Assembly: GCF_963675165.1 (NCBI RefSeq)
Contig: NC_087386.1
Coordinates: 6,206,066 to 6,270,065, forward strand
Direction: 5' to 3'
Origin: Halichondria panicea
Lineage: Eukaryota; Porifera; Demospongiae; Suberitida; Halichondriidae
DNA: 64,000 nt
Shown: positions 54,715 through 64,000 of the stretch, piece after piece
Numbering within the stretch: the first letter of the stretch is position 1
Layout of the letters: every line of letters starts with the position of its first letter
Made by a program: the position numbers and the translations under genes
The notes under the pieces: generated by a model
Seen by the model: the letters and a program-made list of their open reading frames with translations, nothing else
What the model was told of the DNA's origin: nothing
Databases searched by the model: none

Positions 54715-57700
54715 TAGTGTGTGTGTTGTCTCCCCCCACACAGTGGACCACCCCCCTATACTGCACTAGTGTGTGTGTTGTCTCCCCCCACACAGTGGAC
54801 CACCCCCCTATACTGCACTAGTGTGTGTGTTGTCTCCCCCCACACAGTGGATCACCCCCCTATACTGCATTAGTGTGTGTGTTGTCTCCCCCCACACAGT
54901 GGACCACCCCCCTATACTGCACTAGTGTGTGTGTTGTCTCCCCCCACACAGTGGACCACCCCCCTATACTGCACTAGTGTGTGTGTTGTCTCCCCCCACA
55001 CAGTGGACCACCCCCCTATACTGCATTAGTGTGCGTGTTGTCTCCCCCCACACAGTGGACCACCCCCCTATACTGCACTAGTGTGTGTGTTGTCTCCCCC
55101 CACACAGTGGACCACCCCCCTATACTGCATTAGTGTGTGTGTTGTCTCCCCCCACACAGTGGACCACCCCCTATACTGCACTAGTGTGTGTGTTGTCTCC
55201 CCCCACACATTGGACCACCCCCCTATACTGCATTAGTGTGTGTGTTGTCTCCCCCCACACAGTGGACCACCCCCTATACTGCACTAGTGTGTGTGTTGTC
55301 TCCCCCCACACAGTGGACCACCCCCCTATACTGCACTAGTGTGTGTGTTGTCTCCCCCCACACAGTGGATCACCCCCCTATACTGCATTAGTGTGTGTGT
55401 TGTCTCCCCCCACACAGTGGACCACCCCCCTATACTGCACTAGTGTGTGTGTTGTCTCCCCCCACACAGTGGACCACCCCCCTATACTGCATTAGTGTGT
55501 GTGTTGTCTCCCCCACACAGTGGACCACCCCCCTATACTGCATTAGTGTGTGTTGTCTCCCCCCACACAGTGGACCACCCCCTATACTGCACTAGTGTGT
55601 GTGTTGTCTCCCCCCACACATTGGACCACCCCCCTATACTGCATTAGTGTGTGTGTTGTCTCCCCCCACACAGTGGACCACCCCCCTATACTGCATTAGT
55701 GTGTGTCCCCCACACAGTGGACCACCCCCCTATACTGCACTAGTGTGTGTGTTGTCTCCCCCCACACAGTGGACCACCCCCTATACTGCACTAGTGTGTG
55801 TGTTGTCTCCCCCCACACATTGGACCACCCCCCTATACTGCATTAGTGTGTGTGTTGTCTCCCCCCACACAGTGGACCACCCCCCTATACTGCACTAGTG
55901 TGTGTGTTGTCTCCCCCCACACAGTGGACCACCCCCCTATACTGCACTAGTGTGTGTATTGTCTCCCCCCACACAGTGGACCACCTCCCTATACTGCATT
56001 AGTGTGTGTGTTGTCTCCCCCCACACAGTGGACCACCCCCCTATACTGCATTAGTGTGTGTGTTGTATCCCCCCACACAGTGGACCACCCCCCTATACTG
56101 CATTAGTGTGTGTATTGTCTCCCCCCACACAGTGGACCACCCCCCTATACTGCACTAGTGTGTGTATTGTCTCCCCCCACACAGTGGACCACCCCCCTAT
56201 ACTGCACTAGTGTGTGTATTGTCTCCCCCCACACAGTGGACCACCTCCCTATACTGCACTAGTGTGTGTATTGTCTCCCCCCACACAGTGGACCACCCCC
56301 CTATACTGCATTAGTGTGTGTGTTGTCTCCCCCCACACAGTGGACCACCCCCCTATACTGCATTAGTGTGTGTGTTGTCTCCCCCCACACAGTGGACCAC
56401 CCCCCTATACTGCATTAGTGTGCGTGTTGTCTCCCCCCACACAGTGGACCACCCCCCTATACTGCATTAGTGTGCGTGTTGTCTCCCCCCACACAGTGGA
56501 CCACCCCCCTATACTGCATTAGTGTGCGTGTTGTCTCCCTCCACACAGTGGACCACCCCCCTATACTGCATTAGTGTGCGTGTTGTCTCCCCCCACACAG
56601 TGGACCACCCCCCTATACTGCATTAGTGTGCGTGTTGTCTCCCCCCACACAGTGGACCACCCCCCTATACTGCATTAGTGTGCGTGTTGTCTCCCCCCAC
56701 ACAGTGGACCACCCCCTATACTGCATTAGTGTGTGTGTTGTCTCCCCCCACACAGTAGACCACCCCCCTATACTACATTAGTGTGCGTGTTGTCTCCCCC
56801 CACACAGTGGACCACCCCCCTATACTGCATTAGTGTGCGTGTTGTCTCCCCCCACACAGTGGACCACCCCCCTATACTGCACTAGTGTGTGTATTGTCTC
56901 CCCCCACACAGTGGACCACCCCCCTATACTGCACTAGTGTGTGTATTGTCTCCCCCCACACAGTGGACCACCCCCCTATACTGCACTAGTGTGTGTGTTG
57001 TCTCCCCCCACACAGTGGACCACCCCCCTATACTGCACTAGTGTGTGTATTGTCTCCCCCCACACAGTGGACCACCTCCCTATACTGCATTAGTGTGTGT
57101 GTTGTCTCCCCCACACAGTGGACCACCCCCCTATACTGCATTAGTGTGTGTATTGTCTCCCCCCACACAGTGGACCACCCCCCTATACTGCATTAGTGTG
57201 TGTATTGTCTCCCCCCACACAGTGGACCACCCCCCTATACTGCATTAGTGTGCGTGTTGTCTCCCCCCACACAGTGGACCACCCCCTATACTGCATTAGT
57301 GTGTGTGTTGTCTCCCCCCACACAGTAGACCACCCCCCTATACTACATTAGTGTGCGTGTTGTCTCCCCCCACACAGTGGACCACCCCCCTATACTGCAT
57401 TAGTGTGCGTGTTGTCTCCCCCCACACAGTGGACCACCCCCCTATACTGCACTAGTGTGTGTATTGTCTCCCCCCACACAGTGGACCACCCCCCTATACT
57501 GCACTAGTGTGTGTATTGTCTCCCCCCACACAGTGGACCACCCCCCTATACTGCACTAGTGTGTGTATTGTCTCCCCCCACACAGTGGACCACCCCCCTA
57601 TACTGCATTAGTGTGCGTGTTGTCTCCCCCCACACAGTGGACCACCCCCCTATACTGCACTAGTGTGCGTGTTGTCTCCCCCCACACAGTGGACCACCCC

Positions 57701-60040
57701 CCTATACTGCATTAGTGTGCGTGTTGTCTCCCCCCACACAGTGGACCACCCCCCCTATACTGCATTAGTGTGCGTGTTGTCTCCCCCCACACAGTGGACC
57801 ACCCCCCTATACTGCACTAGTGTGTGTGTTGTCTCCCCCCACACAGTGGACCACCCCCCTATACTGCACTAGTGTGTGTGTTGTCTCCCCCCACACAGTG
57901 GACCACCCCCCTATACTGCATTAGTGTGTGTGTTGTCTCCCCCACACAGTGGACCACCTCCCTATACTGCACTAGTGTGTGTGTTGTCTCCCCCCACACA
58001 GTGGACCACCCCCCTATACCGCACTAGTGTGTGTATTGTCTCCCCCCACACAGTGGACCACCCCCCTATACTGCATTAGTGTGTGTATTGTCTCCCCCCA
58101 CACAGTGGACCACCCCCCTATACTGCATTAGTGTGTGTATTGTCTCCCCCCACACAGTGGACCACCCCCCTATACTGCATTAGTGTGTGTATTGTCTCCC
58201 CCCACACAGTGGACCACCCCCCTATACTGCACTAGTGTGTGTGTTGTCTCCCCCCACACAGTGGACCACCCCCCTATACTGCACTAGTGTGTGTATTGTC
58301 TCCCCCCACACAGTGGACCACCTCCCTATACTGCATTAGTGTGTGTGTTGTCTCCCCCACACAGTGGACCACCCCCCTATACTGCATTAGTGTGTGTATT
58401 GTCTCCCCCCACACAGTGGACCACCCCCCTATACTGCATTAGTGTGTGTATTGTCTCCCCCCACACAGTGGACCACCCCCCTATACTGCATTAGTGTGTG
58501 TATTGTCTCCCCCCACACAGTGGACCACCCCCCTATACTGCATTAGTGTGCGTGTTGTCTCCCCCCACACAGTGGACCACCCCCCTATACTGCACTAGTG
58601 TGTGTGTTGTCTCCCCCCACACAGTGGACCACCCCCCTATACTGCACTAGTGTGTGTATTGTCTCCCCCCACACAGTGGACCACCCCCCTATACTGCATT
58701 AGTGTGTGTGTTGTCTCCCCCCACACAGTGGACCACCCCCCTATACTGCATTAGTGTGCGTGTTGTCTCCCCCCACACAGTGGACCACCCCCCTATACTG
58801 CATTAGTGTGTGTGTTGTCTCCCCCCACACAGTGGACCACCCCCCTATACTGCATTAGTGTGTGTTGTCTCCCCCACACAGTGGACCACCCCCCTATACT
58901 GCATTAGTGTGTGTGTTGTCTCCCCCCACACAGTGGACCACCCCCCTATACTGCATTAGTGTGTGTTGTCTCCCCCCACACAGTGGACCACCCCCTATAC
59001 TGCACTAGTGTGTGTGTTGTCTCCCCCCACACATTGGACCACCCCCCTATACTGCATTAGTGTGTGTGTTGTCTCCCCCCACACAGTGGACCACCCCCCT
59101 ATACTGCATTAGTGTGTGTGTTGTCTCCCCCCACACAGTGGACCACCCCCCTATACTGCATTAGTGTGTGTTGTCTCCCCCACACAGTGGACCACCCCCC
59201 CTATACTGCATTAGTGTGTGTGTTGTCTCCCCCCACACAGTGGACCACCCCCCTATACTGCATTAGTGTGTGTATTGTCTCCCCCCACACGGTGGACCAC
59301 CCCCCTATACTGCATTAGTGTGTGTGTTGTCTCCCCCCACACAGTGGACCACCCCCCTATACTGCATTAGTGTGTGTATTGTCTCCCCCCACACGGTGGA
59401 CCACCCCCCTATACTGCATTAGTGTGTGTTGTCTTCCCCCACACAGTGGACCACCCCCCTATACTGCATTAGTGTGTGTTGTCTCCCCCACACAGTGGAC
59501 CACCCCCCCTATACTGCATTAGTGTGTGTATTGTCTCCCCCCACACAGTGGACCACCCCCCTATACTGCATTAGTGTGCGTGTTGTCTCCCCCCACACAG
59601 TGGACCACCCCCCTATACTGCATTAGTGTGTGTGTTGTCTCCCCCCACACAGTGGACCACCCCCCTATACTGCATTAGTGTGTGTATTGTCTCCCCCCAC
59701 ACAGTGGACCACCCCCTATACTGCATTAGTGTGCGTGTTGTCTCCCCCCACACAGTGGACCACCCCCCTATACTGCACTAGTGTGTGTATTGTCTCCCCC
59801 CACACAGTGGACCACCCCCCTATACTGCATTAGTGTGCGTGTTGTCTCCCCCCACACAGTGGACCACCCCCCTATACTGCATTAGTGTGCGTGTTGTCTC
59901 CCCCCACACAGTGGACCACCCCCCTATACTGCATTAGTGTGCGTGTTGTCTCCCTCCACACAGTGGACCACCCCCCTATACTGCATTAGTGCGCGTATTG
60001 TCTCCCCCCACACAGTGGACCACCCCCCTATACTGTACAG
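54715..60040 (+). repeat. 52-bp splice-acceptor minisatellite, large array (about 100 units)
   Basis: Each unit is a T/G-rich run, TTGTCTCCCCCCACACAG, then TGGACCACCCCCCTATACTG and a short linker (CATTAG or CACTAG). The last unit runs without a break into the COLGALT exon at 60016, whose first codons are the same TGGACCACC... (VDHPPILY). The unit is therefore that exon's branch/pyrimidine region, its AG and its first 20 coding bases. Variants are GTGTGTTG, GTGTATTG, GCGTGTTG and occasional CACATTGG. Larger blocks are duplicated within the array: the marker CACAGTAGACC occurs near 56755 and 57325. Confidence 0.97.
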
Positions 60041-61289
60041 TCAGTACATCTCCAGACCACCCCCTGTCAAGAACAACTTGGGGTTGGACGCGGTAAGCTG
60101 TCTCTACTATTACAGTTATGTTGTATGTGTACGGAAATCATAAAAGTTCACTGATAATTTCCAAACAATATTTGGTAGGTGTTCATGATTGGGCTAGTAC
60201 GGAGGCCAGAAAGAAGGAACCGGATGATTTTAAGCCTGGCCGAGCTCAACTTCAACTACACCCTCTTTGATGCTGTCGATGGAAGGTGAGAGAAAATTAA
60301 TAATTATACATAGTATGGAGTAAGGTTTTAGATAGTGGCTTATCACGTCCAACCCCAAATTGTCATTGAGAGAGGGTAGTCTTGAGATGTACTGCATGGT
60401 GTAGAGTATAGGTTCAGTGTGTGTGAGGGGAGACATAACTGGCTGTACAATACAGAGGGATGGGGAAGGAGACAATACACACTAATTGATACACAAGGAT
60501 GTGGTGGGGAACTCATATTTAAAAGAACCTCTTTTGTTTATTTTATCCCGGCCAGTACAGACAGTTGAATCAGAGCTACCTGGACAGTATGGGCATCAAG
60601 TACCTACCTGGCTGGAAGGACCCTTGGAGAGAACGACCTATGACCTTTGGAGAGGTCGGCTGTTTCCTTAGTCACCACACGATATGGCAGCAGGTGAGTG
60701 GGCGTTAGTGGACACTTGTTGATGTGTACAGAAAGTATTGCAACCTGTTGCATTGTGGGCACTTGTAACTGTGTGAAACCTGTCTAATGTGGTCACCCTC
60801 TATAATAGTACAGCCAGGTTAATGTGCTCCTAAGTCTCCTGTGTGCGGACACAAACATTAGCTATTTGAGCAAACTAGACACTTTCATAAACTGCTTTAA
60901 CTGCTAATGAGGCGGTGGTTGAAAAATAATAAACTACTTGTCTTCGAAGGCGACGAAAAACACTGTTTTCTAATCGATCCAATCGTTGCTTTGTAGAATC
61001 CCCATAATGTTAAAGTCATTAAAATATAAAGTTGATTGCGTGTCCGTTATGTCAACGCACGGATGAATGCTCTACTGAGCATCTTGTTATAATAGCCACT
61101 GTTGGTCTGTCCAAGGGTGACCAGTATAGACAAGTCTTACTGTACCTCTCTTGCCCCCCAGATGATGACGGAGGGTCTGGATCAAATCCTGATTCTGGAG
61201 GATGATGTCGTGTTTGAGCCCTACTTCCGACATGACCTCACTAGAGTGCTGGAAGAGTCCAATCGGATCACACCAAACTGGGACCTCAT
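60016..61289 (+). CDS. Procollagen galactosyltransferase C-terminal catalytic exons (partial)
   Basis: Four exons with intact splice sites and consistent phase: 60016-60092, 60179-60285, 60561-60693, 61162-61289. They encode VDHPPILYSQYISRPP, AVFMIGLVRRPERRNRM with the AVDGR block, LPGWKDPWRERPMTFGEVGC with FLSHHTIWQQ, and LILEDDVVFEPYFR (the EDD metal-binding motif of the GT25 domain). This is the second glycosyltransferase half of COLGALT1/2. The gene stops after NWDLM: the next exon (family YVGRKR region) is absent and an ACBD6 fragment follows. Upstream pieces are out of frame, so a full enzyme is unlikely, but this part itself shows no lesion. Confidence 0.88.
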
Positions 61290-61539
61290 GTGAGAGCTCT
61301 GGAGATATACAGTCTATTATTATACGCAATGTCCGTATCTCGTTAGTCCAATCTTTGCTTACAAGTAGTTCAGTGCAACACCATAAATAAGGCACACCTT
61401 ATAATCAGCTGATAGTAGTCTAGAAGTAAGAAAATTGCTGTCTAATTTCCTTGAACTATAACCATGCTAGTTTGGATTGTCCGAACTTACAACAAATTAA
61501 CGCTAGATTGTTGTATATAGAGATGCATTTCATAATACA

Positions 61540-62060
61540 GGGGATGGTCTTCTTCACTGGGCCTGTGACCGTGGCAACCTGAACATAGTGAAAATGTTAG
61601 TATTAAGGACACAAGACAATCAGACACCTCTTCATTATGGTGAGAGATGGAGTATTCCTTTACAGAGGGTGCTAGCGCTTGTGTGTTAATACATGTTGAA
61701 GCTAGCTGTTTGTTTGTAGATCTTTGTTTGAGTCCAATGCTCCCTCTACTGAATAGTGAGGGAAGTCAGTTTGGCTGTGTATCTATGGTAACCTGTGAGA
61801 TCTTGTATTTGCATTAATGATGGTGATCAAAGAAACATACCCTATAGCTATAGAAGTTGAGCTGGTTGATGAATTAGATTTAAATTATTCGTGGTAATAA
61901 TTATTTTCTCTTTTTGATTATTGTATATTTCCTCTACAGCTGTGTCATGTGATCATCATGCTGTCATCTCTTATCTACTGCAAGTGGAGACATTGCAGAT
62001 TCGTATAGCTACCTCAAGATGTGATTGAGAATCAAACACTTATAGCTATAGCTAGCAGAC
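61540..62060 (+). pseudogene. ACBD6 exon 4-5 fragment, unit 2
   Basis: Exon 4 from about 61545 (LHWACDRGNLN) lacks about 30 bases and is frameshifted. Exon 5 from 61940 (AVSCDHHAVISYLLQV) is also shortened. The intron between them matches 33899-34160. Confidence 0.85.
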
Positions 62061-62329
62061 AAACTTTTTAATCGAACAATCTATTAATTTTGCACATTAG
62101 TTAGATCTAGGTCTAAACTATACTACCCTTGAGCCTTAGTCAAAGTTATTGTGCATTACATTGTGGAATGCAATTAAAAGAGAGATCACGAGATGCGTGT
62201 CGTACCTCGGTACACCAACTACCAGTGCTCTCTACACAAACATGACTAGCTCTGGTGTCTAATGGACCAGGTCAACAGAACATGGGGAGGCTCTGTGGCT
62301 AGTGGCCTCTGAGATGTGTGTATAGTAGC

Positions 62330-62840
62330 CTCGATTCCAGGCCGCATTAAAATACTGCCTGGTACCTTCAGAATATGGGTAATCGTACTACGAACGTAAA
62401 ACCTTAGTACCCGTAATTTAGTTCCTTTACTAAGAATATGTTTCGTAATATTTTATCTCCATACTGAGTTTCGTGAAGCTGTATCTATTGCTTAGAAGGC
62501 TTGAACACTAGTTTGGAGGCTCTCATCTACGTCTACGATGGTCCTACAGTAGGTTTATCTTCGCAAGTAGCAGTCAAGAAGCACCATACACTTCCCATAG
62601 CCTGTACAGATCTAAGCTAAGACATCCTGACCATACAGACGTCATAGAGGTGGATGAGAGCCTCTTCTAGCTTCAGACTAGTGTGAAAGCCTTTTGGAAC
62701 AACGCAATAGAGAGCTAAGCTGATGTACATAGATAGAAAGAAAGAAAAGAAGGGATTCCCCAGATTCTGGAGATCACATGCTCACTATCACCATGCAATA
62801 AGTACCAGGCCATACTTTAATCGGCCTGGAATCGAGGCTA
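62330..62840. mobile_element. MITE with TAGCCTCGATTCCAGGCC ends, kinase copy 3
   Basis: Perfect 18-bp ends, TAGCCTCGATTCCAGGCC at about 62325 and its complement ending at 62840, with TGTGTATA on both flanks. Collinear with the element at 49980. Confidence 0.87.
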
Positions 62841-62865
62841 TGTGTATATAGCTACTTACACTCAC

Positions 62866-64000
62866 CTCTCTGGGTACATCAACATTGGCCCCAGCATCGA
62901 TTAGGAGCTCCATACATTTCTGGTGACCATTAAAACTGGCTGCGTAAAGAGGGGTCTCTCCCCACTGTACATAGGAGGAAAACAATGTAAACAGCATGTT
63001 GTGGGAAATGTGTTTGTACAACAAAACCAACCTTGTTCTGAGTGTTGACTGTAGCCTTGGCTGCTAAGAGGACCCCCACTATCTCATCATGTCCATTCCT
63101 ACTGGCCCAGTAAAGAGCAGGCGAACCATCCTGTAGAGACAATATCATCAACCAACGGATATATTGGCACTGTAGACAGTATTCCCCTCACCTTGTCTGC
63201 CTGATTGGGATCAGCCCCACACTCCAGTAGCTCCAGAACCACACCCACATCACCCGTCTTACAAGCCTCCAAAAATTCCTGGGAGAAAATACACTCTCAG
63301 TAAACACACCCAAAAGATGGAATGACACAAATTGTATGTACATGTTATATACTGTTCAAGATTCTATAGCCACCCACACAGAAGTACCAGCATACAGTCG
63401 ACACTAACACTATATAAGCTGACAATACACATTTGATACCTCCACCCACTCACTCACGTACCATCCTGGGGTGCTGTAGACACAGCTTTCTGAGTGAGAC
63501 AATCACTTCGTCAACTGATGGTCTCTGTTGAGGTCGGTCATGGAGGCAGCTAACAACAAGAGGATAAAGAGCGTGTTTCTGCCCCATTTTGTCACCATGG
63601 ACAGCAGTGCTTCGACGCATGAGCTCCTCTTTTCCTCGGATAGACTTGAAATAGTTTCGAATACTATGAGGTACGTTCTTGACTTTAGGGAAATCACCGG
63701 TAACAGTGTGAATGATGAGATGACCGAATGAGAAGATGTCCAGCTTGGTAGTGTAAGTGGGTGGCTCCACATGACACTCGGGAGGCATGTAGGTTGGATT
63801 TCCTGGGACGTTTGTCAGAACATGAGTCAATCTCTCCAGATCAACATACCTGTAAATGAACATTAGGTTTTACATTTCTGCCTTTGTTTTCCCATATTAC
63901 TCATTTTTGTTTCTAACTCATTAAAACAAACATTTTCCTTTGTTGCAAAAACAACAACATACCTGGAGACACCCAGGTCTCCGATCTTGGCAGTGAGGTC
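62866..64000 (-). CDS. Ankyrin-repeat protein kinase, copy 3 (partial, N-terminus beyond the window)
   Basis: Minus strand exons: 64000-63963 (partial; ends in GVSR), 63849-63462 (kinase C-lobe), 63278-63192 (29-codon repeat), 63130-63032 and 62964-62866 (99 bp each). It has the same intron as copy 2 within the activation segment. Only two full repeat exons are found, and no terminal exon with a stop appears before the ACBD6 fragment at 62060, so either the 3' end is lost or the last exon is unrecognised. The gene may be a truncated copy. Confidence 0.8.

Noticed and set aside
54715..60040. CRISPR array
   Set aside because: Repeats are directly adjacent with no spacers, and the genome is eukaryotic.

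Overview
The window is eukaryotic and animal. Nearly every gene is split by short GT-AG introns, the genes are tightly packed with divergent promoters of 120-360 bp, and the conserved set (RABGEF1, ORC5, SWT1, TM2D2, ACBD6, procollagen galactosyltransferase, FATP) is metazoan. The compact intron-dense layout, the abundant small inverted-repeat elements and an animal homoserine O-acetyltransferase-like gene suggest an early-branching animal. A demosponge of the Amphimedon type is my best guess, but this is inference. All exon models were built by hand from splice signals, reading phase and family similarity; no search was run.

Positions 1-34300 are ordinary, well-preserved single-copy genes: the last exon of a WD40 protein (PRPF4-like, +), a CARD protein (-), RABGEF1/Rabex-5 (+), a MetX/Met2-like acyltransferase (-), ORC5 (+), an unrecognised Ser/Arg-rich protein (+), SWT1 (-), TM2D2 (+) and ACBD6 (+). 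The assembled coding lengths of the complete models are all divisible by three.

Positions 34300-64000 are a recently and repeatedly rearranged region. A unit made of [ankyrin-repeat protein kinase (-)] - [FATP/SLC27A fragment (+)] - [procollagen galactosyltransferase fragment (+)] - [52-bp minisatellite] - [ACBD6 fragment (+)] occurs about two and a half times in tandem (34509-42716, 42981-62060, and 62866 to the window end). The kinases look intact and expanding. Each ankyrin repeat is one 99-bp phase-0 exon, and the copies carry 5 versus 12 full repeats. The kinase domains are nearly identical except for a focal hypervariable patch. The + strand passengers (FATP, COLGALT, ACBD6 pieces) are chimeric and mostly broken.

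The most striking object is the minisatellite at 54715-60040 (about 100 units of 52 bp; a shorter array of about 24 units lies at 41214-42436). Its unit is the 3' splice site plus the first about 20 coding bases of a COLGALT exon, so the DNA carries about 100 consecutive copies of an intron-exon junction directly before the genuine exon at 60016. Smaller tandem copies of exon-intron junctions also occur in SWT1 (two places) and ORC5. Many 3' splice sites abut (CA)n or (TG)n tracts, which offers a plausible route for such amplification.
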